DNA of 64,000 nt. Source: Ralstonia sp. RRA. Lineage in GTDB: Bacteria; Pseudomonadota; Gammaproteobacteria; Burkholderiales; Burkholderiaceae. The first letter of the stretch is position 1. Every line of letters begins with the position of its first letter. Below are positions 27,499 through 35,497 of this stretch, piece after piece. The stretch lies in the NCBI RefSeq assembly GCF_037023145.1, contig NZ_CP146093.1:310001-374000 (forward strand). Reading direction: 5' to 3'. The notes under the pieces were generated by a model. The model had not been told where the DNA came from. It ran no database searches and worked only from the letters and a program-made list of their open reading frames with translations. Made by a program: the position numbers and the translations under genes.

Positions 27499-27536
27499 GC
27501 TGTCCCATCCGAATGAAATTCATCATGGACAGCATG
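27496..27536 (-). promoter_or_regulatory. Hairpin enclosing the topB start codon
   Basis: CATGCTGTCC (27496-27505) is the exact inverse complement of GGACAGCATG (27527-27536). On the minus strand the topB ATG (27498-27496) sits in the 3' arm, and the purine-rich region before it lies in or next to the stem. It could limit translation until melted. Seen directly; the regulatory role is inferred. Confidence 0.6.
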
Positions 27537-27644
27537 TCGGGCAGCGCTGGGCACGGCAGCAAAGAATATGAATGTGAGCCGACCTTTTTGAACCGGTGTT
27601 GGGACCTGGACGCTAAGATCGGCTTGAGAAACTCTAGCGAAGGG

Positions 27645-28424
27645 TCAGTTGCCACTGCGAGCAAGCCGGTTGTGCAAAAGGAACCAGCACATGTTCAAGG
27701 CGAAGGAGCGTCCCAGCCGAGCCATTTGCTCTTGCGGAATGCCGATGGGGCGGTGAGCGCCAGGGCTGAGGAATCCAAAGACCCCGGCCAAGCCTTTCTC
27801 CTCTTCGACCGTGATTTCGCCACACTGGCGTAGAAATGCAATCACCGAGCCCCAGCTTGTCGGGTTGTATGTGGCGACACCTGGATGCTGCTGTGCCACG
27901 CCAGCGGCGACATCCACAGCCAGGGTTTCGAGAGCGACCCGCGCATTCGTTAAAGCTGCGTTGTAGTCCGGAGGACTGGCACGGAAAGCTTCAGCCGAAT
28001 CATTGATCTTGTCGATGATGGCCTCATACTGCGGCGGAGCCGATTGACGGAGGGCTCGCACGAGATCATCCTCCATGGGGGCCGCATCGGCGATGGATGG
28101 ATCGGCTTGCAGCAGTTTCTTGTCGTGGACCATATACCCATCCAGCAACAGGCACTGCGAGAGGTCATGCAAGCGCTCATCGAATACGTGCTTAGGCGAA
28201 ACATTCTTGCGAAGACTTCCGATCGTTGCAACGATCTCCTGTAGTACGAGCAATAAAGTCCTGTCGTCCTGGTCGCCGATGGTGTGGTTCAGACTCATCT
28301 GCAAGTTGGCATGCGACAAGGACAGATGCTGGACGCCGTACTTGGCCAACAGCGTGATTGATACGGCGACTTCCTGTTGCGCCAGAAACTGAGCAAGGGA
28401 ATACCGGGTCCTGATACTGATCAT
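27645..28424 (-). CDS. Unknown cargo protein, possible abortive-infection type
   Basis: 259 residues, mostly helical. The C-terminal part (about 165-250: NAALTNARVALETLA ... FLSPGAHRPIG ... FALNMCWFLLHNR) has the shape of Abi-C-like C-terminal domains found in phage-defence proteins, but I see no catalytic motif. It sits between topB and ssb, which are usually adjacent in these elements, so it looks inserted. A TATCCCC-type palindrome lies 117 bases upstream. Function inferred weakly. Confidence 0.55.
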   Translation of the reverse strand: MISIRTRYSLAQFLAQQEVAVSITLLAKYGVQHLSLSHANLQMSLNHTIGDQDDRTLLLVLQEIVATIGSLRKNVSPKHVFDERLHDLSQCLLLDGYMVHDKKLLQADPSIADAAPMEDDLVRALRQSAPPQYEAIIDKINDSAEAFRASPPDYNAALTNARVALETLAVDVAAGVAQQHPGVATYNPTSWGSVIAFLRQCGEITVEEEKGLAGVFGFLSPGAHRPIGIPQEQMARLGRSFALNMCWFLLHNRLARSGN

Positions 28425-28540
28425 TTGAGCTACTCAAGGAAGAACCAGCCTTCAGTATGCCGTCAAGGTCGGCAGTTTGATCGGAACGAGCTTCGTCGTG
28501 TAGCCGCCGATCGACTGGGCTTCCGTGGACGTTGATAGAG

Positions 28541-28557
28541 CTATCCCCTGGGGAAAT
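28541..28557. repeat. TATCCCC palindrome, copy 1 (degenerate)
   Basis: CTATCCCCTGGGGAAAT: left half identical to the other two copies, right half with two changes. It lies 117 bases upstream of the 259-residue gene. Confidence 0.6.
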
Positions 28558-28604
28558 CTTGCGTAAGCAGGAGGGAAGCTAAGAGCTTCGCCCCCCATGT
28601 TGGG

Positions 28605-29057
28605 TCACTTCCTCCGCTTCGCCTCCTTCGGCGCAGCCGGCTCCTGGGCGGCCTGGGGCTTCGACTCCTCCTCCTGCACAGCCTCCTTCGACCTGGGGCT
28701 GAGGGTCACGGACTCGATGCGGAACGGCAGAATGCCGACGCTGCGCGCGTTGACCTGCCAGGTCTCGCGCGGCTGATCCTCGTTGTCCGTCCAGGGCTCG
28801 CGCTCCATGCGGCCGATGACCAGTACGCGCATGCCCTTCTGGTAGAGGTCCTTCCAGTGCGCGGCGTCGCGGTGCCAGATTTCCACCGGCGCCCAGAAGC
28901 CGCCGCGATCCTCGAAGGTGCCATCCTTCTTGGGAATGGGGTTGTCGAAATAGACGTTCAGGCGAAGCAGGCGGCTGGGTTCTTCGTTGCCGTTGGGGAA
29001 CTCCCGGTACTCGGGGGGTGAACCGATGTTGCCTTCGCCGATGAAGTGTGTGCTCAT
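28605..29057 (-). CDS. ssb: Single-stranded DNA-binding protein of the ICE
   Basis: 150 residues with an OB-fold SSB domain (about 1-115; FWAPVEIWHRDAAHW, GMRVLVIGRMEREPW, WQVNARSVGILP) and a basic, low-complexity tail (QAAQEPAAPKEAKRRK) lacking the acidic DDxxF tip of chromosomal SSB. This ICE-specific SSB type is known next to the inrR operon in ICEclc. Likely protects single-stranded DNA during transfer replication. Confidence 0.88.
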   Translation of the reverse strand: MSTHFIGEGNIGSPPEYREFPNGNEEPSRLLRLNVYFDNPIPKKDGTFEDRGGFWAPVEIWHRDAAHWKDLYQKGMRVLVIGRMEREPWTDNEDQPRETWQVNARSVGILPFRIESVTLSPRSKEAVQEEESKPQAAQEPAAPKEAKRRK

Positions 29058-29126
29058 AGTGCAATCTCCGTGGTGGTTGAAATACCCGCGCCTGGTCGGC
29101 GCCGGGCGCGGGGGTACCCGACGCGA

Positions 29127-29654
29127 TCACCGATCGCGCATTGCGGTTGGGATGGACTTGAGCCTGCGTAGGTAGACCTCTTCCGCCTCCGCAGCCTTGC
29201 TGGCGCATTCCTGTGCCTGCCTGCCCAAGGTGTGCAACAGGCTGATCTGCATGTTCAGCGTGATGCGCTGCAGCTCGATCGCGTGCAGGTCGGCCAGCAG
29301 GTTGACCGGCATGCTGGTGCTCGCCATCAGCTCCTGCCACAGCGCCACGCCCATGGCCGAGCGGTCGTGTCTGCGCCAGCGAAGAAAGGCGGTGCCTGCG
29401 CCAGTGGTCTGCTGGGCCAGCTCGATGGGCAACAGGTGGAAGGGGTGCCCGTTCGCCTGGGACAACACCTGCCGCTGCGACAAGGCGATGAATTCGTCGC
29501 GCATGGCGAAGCACTGGCTGGCCCAATCCTCCAGAGGCCCCTTACCTTTAAAAGGCTTTAAAAGGCCTTTTAGAGAGGCCGCGTGTTCCAGCCGCATGAA
29601 GGCTGCCTGTTCCAGAGCGCGGAAGTAGCGGGTGTCCTGATTCAGATCGCTCAT
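29127..29654 (-). CDS. DUF3158 family ICE protein
   Basis: 175 residues matching the DUF3158 family of integrating conjugative elements, helical throughout with LSQRQVLSQANGHPFHLLPIELAQ in the middle. It overlaps the PFL_4669 gene by 4 bases and is followed by ssb, the usual order. Function unknown. An AAAGG run of near-repeats (29547-29578) lies in the coding sequence. Confidence 0.8.
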   Translation of the reverse strand: MSDLNQDTRYFRALEQAAFMRLEHAASLKGLLKPFKGKGPLEDWASQCFAMRDEFIALSQRQVLSQANGHPFHLLPIELAQQTTGAGTAFLRWRRHDRSAMGVALWQELMASTSMPVNLLADLHAIELQRITLNMQISLLHTLGRQAQECASKAAEAEEVYLRRLKSIPTAMRDR

Positions 29655-30457
29655 GCCTGCGCGTCCTCGTCTCCGGCGCCTTCAGGTGCTTCGGACTCCG
29701 GTGTCCCGGCAACGATGTTCTCGTCGCTGGGGATGCTGGAAGGAGCCGCTGTGGCAGGATCATCGCCACGCTGCTGCAGGCCACGGCGCATGATGGGCGG
29801 CGCGAACTTCGAGCGGCGCGTGCCTTCCACGACTTGCTGTGGCAGTTCGCCGAACTTCTCCAGCGCCGCCCGCGCAGCAGCGTTCTTCGAGGCGAAGTCG
29901 TCGCGAGTGCAGCCCGAGTATCGGTACTGCTGGGCCAGTGAGAACAGGCTGCGAAGTGCGTGCGCGCCCTCGTTGAGCCAGCGCTCCAGTGTGCTGCGGT
30001 CGATGAGGGCGGTGTGGTGCGCGAGGATCAGCTTGCGGGCGATGTCGTCGTAGTCGGCCAGCAAATACACGGCGGCAAAGCCGAGTTGGGCATTGACGAA
30101 CAGCGGCAGCTTGACGGGCTGCACGTTCAGGTTCTCGCCCAAGCTGAGAGCGGCGGGCACACCGGCCAGTGCCTGGTCCACCTGCTCGCGCAGCGATTGC
30201 AGTGTGGTCCTGGTCTGGTCGAGCTTGTCTTCGATGCGCAGCATCCACCAGTCCGAATACGGGTCGTCCTGCTCCGAGCCGCGCTTCATCTTGTTCATCA
30301 CAGAGATGTAGCCGTTCAGGCCGACGATGCCCGGTCGCCCTTCGGCGGCGGCACGTCCGTGCCAGATGCGGGAAGCGTGGTGGGTATGCAGCGTCAGCGA
30401 CATCGCGCTGCGCAAGGAGCCGAGATTCAGTTGCAGGGGGTCGTTGGTAGTTGCCAT
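29651..30457 (-). CDS. PFL_4669-family ICE protein, candidate InrR
   Basis: 268 residues from the ATG at 30457, matching the PFL_4669/TIGR03761 family (LNLGSLRSAMSLTLHTHHASRIWHGR start; GIVGLNGYISVMNKMKRGSEQDDPYSDWWM). By gene order it corresponds to the gene I recall as inrR in ICEclc, which raises integrase expression. C-terminal tail is acidic and low in complexity. The family is clear; identity with inrR is inferred from order and should be treated as a proposal. Confidence 0.75.
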   Translation of the reverse strand: MATTNDPLQLNLGSLRSAMSLTLHTHHASRIWHGRAAAEGRPGIVGLNGYISVMNKMKRGSEQDDPYSDWWMLRIEDKLDQTRTTLQSLREQVDQALAGVPAALSLGENLNVQPVKLPLFVNAQLGFAAVYLLADYDDIARKLILAHHTALIDRSTLERWLNEGAHALRSLFSLAQQYRYSGCTRDDFASKNAAARAALEKFGELPQQVVEGTRRSKFAPPIMRRGLQQRGDDPATAAPSSIPSDENIVAGTPESEAPEGAGDEDAQA

Positions 30458-30612
30458 GGTGTCCGCTCGCTGTGGGAAAAGAGCCGTCAGGATCGGCACG
30501 CAGCGGAAGGCAGTCAGTCAACAAACCGAAATCAACCAGTCCCCGGTTGTCGTAGCGATGAGCAGTTCGCGAAGCGCCAGGGGATTCGGCTCACTTACAT
30601 GCAGTTGCATGT

Positions 30613-30629
30613 CTATCCCCTGGGGATAG
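30613..30629. repeat. TATCCCC palindrome, copy 2 (perfect)
   Basis: CTATCCCCTGGGGATAG, an uninterrupted palindrome around one central base. 156 bases upstream of the candidate inrR gene and just after the stop of the 340-residue cargo gene. Confidence 0.7.
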
Positions 30630-30665
30630 CTCCACTGAGCGCTATGAAGGCCTACAAGGCTTGCG

Positions 30666-31688
30666 TCAAGCGCGGAACCGCACAGAACGAGCCGTGATCT
30701 TTTCGCCGTCGGAGCTGAGCTGTATGACCCAGTTGTTCGACGAGTTGATGAAAACGTCGTGAAGCATCTCGCCGAATTTTTCCTTCGAGTAGGACATGTC
30801 CGAACCGATATCGGCCAAAGCCCCGGCCAGGTAGTCCGGCAAGCGGATCAACGGATCAAACCTGTGCTTTCCCGTTGGATTCGGAAGCTCGAACATGGTT
30901 TTGGGCAAATCGAGTATCAGGAGTCCCTCGGCCGTGTGCTCCAGGTCGGGCAGGCTCGACGACATGAGCATGAAGTAGAGGTAAGCCAGGTCGTAGACCA
31001 CGGTCTCGTTGTGCTCTATCAATTTATCCCTGTCGGAGATCCAGCGAAGGTAGCCAGCACCCGTGGCCTGCGTCACGAGATAGAACATCGTTGCCGCGAA
31101 TCCAGATGCCAGATGAATCTGTCGAGACAGCTTGGCATTCACCTGCTTGCGGGCCAGATCCTTCTCAAAGGTTCGGAGCCGCTGCAGGACTTCATCGAAG
31201 TAAGCCGGGTCCAAGGATGCGCTGGGAGGCGAGTTTCTCCGGAAGGTCTCGATCAACTCGCAGGCGTCCGGAATAAAGCTGGCCATGTGCTCTACCTTTA
31301 GGTAGTCGCGCAAAAGAGCTGCATCTCGGTCAATGACGAAGGACACGCTGAACGTGATCGGCTTCGGGCAGGTCAGATACTGCTTCAGTCCTAGTGGAAT
31401 CTGCCTGACATTCTTGATGTCATTGGGGGCTGCAGCCGAGAGGTATGCAGAGATGTTGTCCGTAGTGTCGTGATTGGCGATGACCACGAAGGAGAAGACG
31501 TCGTTCTTCTTGCCTTCATCTCCGATGCAATAGTCCGAAACGATGGTCCACGGCATCCCGGCGGGATAGCCAGAGAACCACTGCTTCATCAGTTGCTGGA
31601 TCGTCTTGGACGCCTTGATGAATACCGGCAGCAAATCCACCACGATTTTTCCTCCCCTCTTGATGCTCGCAATACGGATTTGCGACAT
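30666..31688 (-). CDS. Unknown 340-residue cargo protein
   Basis: No family recognised. Soluble, with a beta-rich first third (KRGGKIVVDLLPVF, WTIVSDYCIGDEGKKNDVFSFVVIANHD) and a helical rest. Base composition is lower in GC than its neighbours. It is inserted between the STY4528 gene and the PFL_4669 gene, which are normally adjacent in ICEclc-like elements, and is flanked on both sides by copies of the TATCCCC palindrome. Defence or stress cargo is possible, unproven. Confidence 0.6.
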   Translation of the reverse strand: MSQIRIASIKRGGKIVVDLLPVFIKASKTIQQLMKQWFSGYPAGMPWTIVSDYCIGDEGKKNDVFSFVVIANHDTTDNISAYLSAAAPNDIKNVRQIPLGLKQYLTCPKPITFSVSFVIDRDAALLRDYLKVEHMASFIPDACELIETFRRNSPPSASLDPAYFDEVLQRLRTFEKDLARKQVNAKLSRQIHLASGFAATMFYLVTQATGAGYLRWISDRDKLIEHNETVVYDLAYLYFMLMSSSLPDLEHTAEGLLILDLPKTMFELPNPTGKHRFDPLIRLPDYLAGALADIGSDMSYSKEKFGEMLHDVFINSSNNWVIQLSSDGEKITARSVRFRA

Positions 31689-31763
31689 AGCTATGGGCTG
31701 CGTTTCACAGCTTTCAGCCTATTGAAATAGCATTGTTGCAGACGTTGCTGGCCTTCCTTGGCG

Positions 31764-31780
31764 CTATCCCCTGGGGATAA
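31764..31780. repeat. TATCCCC palindrome, copy 3
   Basis: CTATCCCCTGGGGATAA, one mismatch from copy 2, 76 bases upstream of the 340-residue gene. Confidence 0.7.
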
Positions 31781-31788
31781 TCTCTGTT

Positions 31789-33051
31789 CTATGGCTTGCG
31801 AAACAACTCGCGCAGTCTGGCAATGTGCTGGCGGGCAACCTCGGGCGGCACTGGTTTACCCGGTGGTGGCGTGGGTGGGGCCGGCGGCCTTGATGGCCCC
31901 GCACTGGTTGCGGGCTTCAGCGCCGACGCAGGGTCGGACTTGGCCCATGCATTGAATTCGCCACGAATGGCCCGCTGGATGATGCCGAACAGGTATCCCG
32001 CTGGATTGCGAATGCCGTGGTTGGCGCACCGTGCGGCCCATTCGTCCAACACGGCCTGCCTCAGCGAAGCATCGACCTGCTGCAACGCCACCTTGGCACC
32101 TGTCTGTTGCTCTGACTTCAGATCCGTGAACCGCTTGGGCCATTGCAGATCGCCCAGCGCGCGCGCCTGCGCGGTAGTACGTACTTCATTCATACGACTA
32201 CTACGTACTGTACGGGCCTGTTTCGGATTCCGAAGAGAGCCGTCTGGCGCGGGTTTCGACCCTGCTTCGGAATCCGAAGTGGGGTCATCACGATTCCGAA
32301 GAAAGCTTGAATCACCATCTTCGGAATCGTGAGTGGCACCCTCCTGTGAATAACTTTCGGGCGCCCCGATGCCCCGGCTGGCAAGGCGTTCGGCCAGGAC
32401 TTGCAGCCTGGACGGCAGGGTGCGCCCGGCCAGCAAGGGGTCTTCACCAATTTCCCGGAGGGTGTGCAAGCCCACGACCTGCACGGCCTTGGCGGAATGG
32501 CCCAGCGCCTGGCTGACGAGCTGCAGGTAGTCCGGGTCGAGCTGCATCGCTTCAAAGGGCGTCAGCGGCTCGTCGTGCAAGACATAGAGGTTGCCGAGGA
32601 TGCGGCCGGTCTTGGCGTCGCGGCGGCGCCGTACCAGGCTCAGCCAGCGGGTCAGGCGCAGTAGCGTCAGCGCCCGGGCCACGGTTTCATGCGAGGCTTG
32701 GCCGGCGCAGGGCATCGAGGCTAGCCAGGGCCGTAACTGCTCATAGGTCGGGAATGCCGTCACGCCGTCGTCGTTGAGCATTAGCCGGAACACCTGCCAG
32801 GCGTTGCGCTCCAGCGGCGTCAGCCGGCGATCGAGGAACAGTCGCCGCGGCACGGTCTCATGCCGGTTGCCACTGAAGAGGAACGCATCGCCGGACGCTG
32901 CTGGCGTTGCAGGTGACGGCGCAGGTATAGGCATGCGCGTGGGGGTGGGCGTGGGCGGGCTGGGCCTGGGCGCAAGGTCTTTCAGCGCCGCGTCGAACAG
33001 GTCCGCGAGTGCGACGGGGCCACGGCGTGGTGCGGTGTCGTCCATGGCCAT
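31789..33051 (-). CDS. STY4528-family ICE replication/regulation protein
   Basis: 420 residues of the STY4528 family: proline-rich start (about 28-50), a winged-helix-like core (about 60-230; RRLFLDRRLTPLERNAWQVFRLML, LTLLRLTRWLSLVRRRRDAKTG), then a variable region and a C-terminal helix domain with a PPAPPTPPPGKP linker. Position right after DUF2857 fits the gene I recall as regB in ICEclc. An alternative ATG lies two codons in. Confidence 0.82.
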   Translation of the reverse strand: MAMDDTAPRRGPVALADLFDAALKDLAPRPSPPTPTPTRMPIPAPSPATPAASGDAFLFSGNRHETVPRRLFLDRRLTPLERNAWQVFRLMLNDDGVTAFPTYEQLRPWLASMPCAGQASHETVARALTLLRLTRWLSLVRRRRDAKTGRILGNLYVLHDEPLTPFEAMQLDPDYLQLVSQALGHSAKAVQVVGLHTLREIGEDPLLAGRTLPSRLQVLAERLASRGIGAPESYSQEGATHDSEDGDSSFLRNRDDPTSDSEAGSKPAPDGSLRNPKQARTVRSSRMNEVRTTAQARALGDLQWPKRFTDLKSEQQTGAKVALQQVDASLRQAVLDEWAARCANHGIRNPAGYLFGIIQRAIRGEFNAWAKSDPASALKPATSAGPSRPPAPPTPPPGKPVPPEVARQHIARLRELFRKP

Positions 33052-33054
33052 GGC

Positions 33055-33615
33055 TCAGGCCAATCCTTGATCGACCCACGAATTGATCGCGGCCCAGACC
33101 ACCGACAGTGGCAAATCCATGCCTTCGGCAAGATCCATGGTCGCGTCGAGGATTGAGGTCTCATCCTCCAGATCGACGTTTTTGCTGCTGGTGATGGCTT
33201 TCCAGCGCCGCCACAGCTCCGTGTCCTGGGTTTCGTCCAGAACGGGATGGCGACCCTTGCGCTTGGGCAGGCCCAGCACCTCACGGCGCAGGGCGACTTC
33301 CTGGTGGGTCAGGCCGTAGAAGCGGCTGACCATCTCGGTGCTGGCGCCCAGGCGCAGCATGCGATCGACGGTGGCGATCTCTTTTTCCACATCCTGGGCC
33401 TGCGCCAGCAAACGCCGCAGCACCTCACCATTTACCGTGACGGAGCACCACGAGACATTGGCGTTGGCCAGCACGCTCACCATGGCGGGGTGCTTGAGCG
33501 CATCCAGTTCGGTCTCGCTGAAGCCCATGGCCTTGCAGCGGCGCAGTTGCCCGTTGCGCAGGTCATAGAGCGCCTGGGCGATCACGGCTTGATTGAGCGG
33601 GTGGGGTGCGGACAT
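33055..33615 (-). CDS. DUF2857 protein, candidate transfer activator subunit
   Basis: 186 residues, DUF2857, with an HTH-like segment (MVSRFYGLTHQEVALRREVLGL, about 92-113) and four cysteines/tryptophans. In ICEclc a FlhC-like partner (BisC) and a ParB-domain partner (BisD) form the activator of transfer competence, and this gene directly follows the ParB-domain gene as there. The match to BisC is by order and general layout, not by a verified alignment. Confidence 0.75.
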   Translation of the reverse strand: MSAPHPLNQAVIAQALYDLRNGQLRRCKAMGFSETELDALKHPAMVSVLANANVSWCSVTVNGEVLRRLLAQAQDVEKEIATVDRMLRLGASTEMVSRFYGLTHQEVALRREVLGLPKRKGRHPVLDETQDTELWRRWKAITSSKNVDLEDETSILDATMDLAEGMDLPLSVVWAAINSWVDQGLA

Positions 33616-33630
33616 GCGGGTCTCCTTCGC

Positions 33631-35253
33631 TCACGTCCCTGGGGCTGCGGCGCCGGATTCCAGATCCAGCAGGCGCCGCGCCAGGCGGAGCAATCGGAAC
33701 AGCTTGACCAGTGCGGTATCGCTCAGGCGCTGAGCCGGATTGCCCTGGCCATGGAGCAGCGCCGGCAGCTCGGCGGCCAACTGCCCGCCGTCCACACCTG
33801 CCTCGGGGAAGACCTCGCCGGCCAGACACGCCAGCAGCGCAAACACCGCGCGGCCCTGCGGCGATGGCGTCCGGTCTTGGGCATGGCATACGAAGCCCAC
33901 GCCGTCGGTGCGGTCCTCGATGCAGTCGCCCACACCGGCCTCGCCCGCGATCTCGCGCGCGAACTGGGCGATGTGGATGCGCAGACGGTCGGGCGTGTCG
34001 AGGCCAGGGTCGATATGCCAGATGTCGGAAATCGGATAGAGCCCGCCCGCCTGGACGGGGATGGACTGCAAGACATTCGCCGAGAAATCAGGCAGCGCAT
34101 CCCCCAGCTCATCGGCGACCATCCGCTGAATGGACTGGAGCCGCTCGGTCGTTGGCGCCGGCGACACGACGTGCCCTTGCAGTCGATCACCAAATGCCGG
34201 GCTTCCTGCAGACGACTCGCCCGAATCCGAATCGTCCTCGCGTGGCTGGACGGCAGTCGCTGGCGCCGCGGTGGATGGCGTCGGTGCGGTTGGGGGACGT
34301 GCAATGGTTTCAGGCTCGGGCAGTGCAGGCGGCGCCGATGGCGGGGTGGGATCGCTGACCAGGGCGCGATGGCGACTCTCCGATTCGGTGAGATCGAGGG
34401 CCAGTACGTCATAGTCGATGCTCAGCAGTTCGGACATCTGGCCGATCAGCTCATCCTGCACGCGCTGCGGAGCGAACTCGTCGGCCTGCGTGTCGAACTG
34501 CGACAGCACCTCCTGAAAGAAGTCGTCGAAGTCCTGTACCAGGGTGCGGCCCTTGGCGTAGCGCTCCCAGGCGAACATGCAGGCTTTGCGCGTGACCGAC
34601 AGGCGCTCCACCTGGTGGCGGCCGAGGCCCCCATAGAGCAAGGTGGGGATCGCGGGCAGTAGGTAGCGCACCGCGTCATTCATGCGGCTGATGTGCGACT
34701 GCTGAACGGGGAAGCCATCGGCCGCGAGGCGGCGGGCCAGTTCGGACTGGCTCAAGGCGGTGCTGCTTTCCTGCTCGTAGAACTCGCGCGCCTTCTCGAC
34801 GCCGAGGGCGCGCTCGATGAAGGTGAGGCCGCCGCGCAGTTCGTTCTCGGCCAGGTGGCCGGTCAGCATGACCACTTCACCGCGGCGGGGCCACGGCCGG
34901 AACAGGCACGCTATGCGAAAGAACTGCTCGTCCTTGGTCTCCGACCACAGTTCGCGCAGGATCGCTAGCCGCGTGTTGCCGCCGTTGCGGATGATGTAGT
35001 AGTCCTCGCCGGGACGGCGGGTGATGGCCGGTGCCGCATCCAGGCCACGTTCGCGGATGGATGCCTTGATCTCGTCGTAAGCCGGGTTGCGCTTCTTGCG
35101 TGGGTCGTGGTCGTAGGGGCGCAGCTGGTCCAGCGTCACGACCATCGGTGTGTCGGCGATTGGATCGCTCAAGGCAGTGGCAGTGGGGCCGCTGCGCTCG
35201 AACCCGGCAGCGAGCAGCTTGCCGGCCATGTCCTGGGAGGTCATGTCAGCCAT
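33631..35253 (-). CDS. parB: ParB-domain ICE protein (TIGR03764), candidate BisD
   Basis: 540 residues from the ATG at 35253. ParB/Srx-like nuclease domain in the first 130 residues (VTLDQLRPYDHDPRKKRNP, IIRNGGNTRLAILREL, HLAENELRG), then an HTH region (LSQSELARRLAADGFPVQQSHISRMNDAV, about 165-195), a proline-rich linker (about 315-355) and a C-terminal domain. It matches the PFGI-1-class ParB of ICEs. It may act in regulation rather than in partition, as proposed for its ICEclc counterpart. Confidence 0.85.
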   Translation of the reverse strand: MADMTSQDMAGKLLAAGFERSGPTATALSDPIADTPMVVTLDQLRPYDHDPRKKRNPAYDEIKASIRERGLDAAPAITRRPGEDYYIIRNGGNTRLAILRELWSETKDEQFFRIACLFRPWPRRGEVVMLTGHLAENELRGGLTFIERALGVEKAREFYEQESSTALSQSELARRLAADGFPVQQSHISRMNDAVRYLLPAIPTLLYGGLGRHQVERLSVTRKACMFAWERYAKGRTLVQDFDDFFQEVLSQFDTQADEFAPQRVQDELIGQMSELLSIDYDVLALDLTESESRHRALVSDPTPPSAPPALPEPETIARPPTAPTPSTAAPATAVQPREDDSDSGESSAGSPAFGDRLQGHVVSPAPTTERLQSIQRMVADELGDALPDFSANVLQSIPVQAGGLYPISDIWHIDPGLDTPDRLRIHIAQFAREIAGEAGVGDCIEDRTDGVGFVCHAQDRTPSPQGRAVFALLACLAGEVFPEAGVDGGQLAAELPALLHGQGNPAQRLSDTALVKLFRLLRLARRLLDLESGAAAPGT

Positions 35254-35497
35254 GGCGGCCTCCGCAGGCGTTGGATGCCATGGCTTCGCGTTCTGCACGG
35301 CGGATTTGGGCACGGGCGTTCAGCGCCGCCCGGTGGTCGCTGGCTGTCGAGCTGGTGTAAATCGCAGCGCAGCCGGCCTTGGTGAATTTGAGGTGTCCGC
35401 CCGGCGTACGCTTGACGTGCCAGCCTTCGCCCACGGCGAACTCGATCAGGGCGCGCAGCCGCTTGTGGCCCCGGGCCAGTTCATGTGCGTTCGCCAT
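35246..35497 (-). CDS. shi: Small shi-like protein between parA and parB, HicA-like fold
   Basis: 83 residues from the ATG at 35497, overlapping parA by 17 bases and parB by 8. ICEclc has a short gene called shi at this place. The sequence RALIEFAVGEGWHVKRTPGGHLKF is close to the HicA/YcfA dsRNA-binding-like fold (Gly-Trp, then a basic strand, then Gly-Gly-His), including the His used by HicA toxins. No hicB is next to it. Whether it binds RNA is not known. Confidence 0.7.
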   Translation of the reverse strand: MANAHELARGHKRLRALIEFAVGEGWHVKRTPGGHLKFTKAGCAAIYTSSTASDHRAALNARAQIRRAEREAMASNACGGRHG

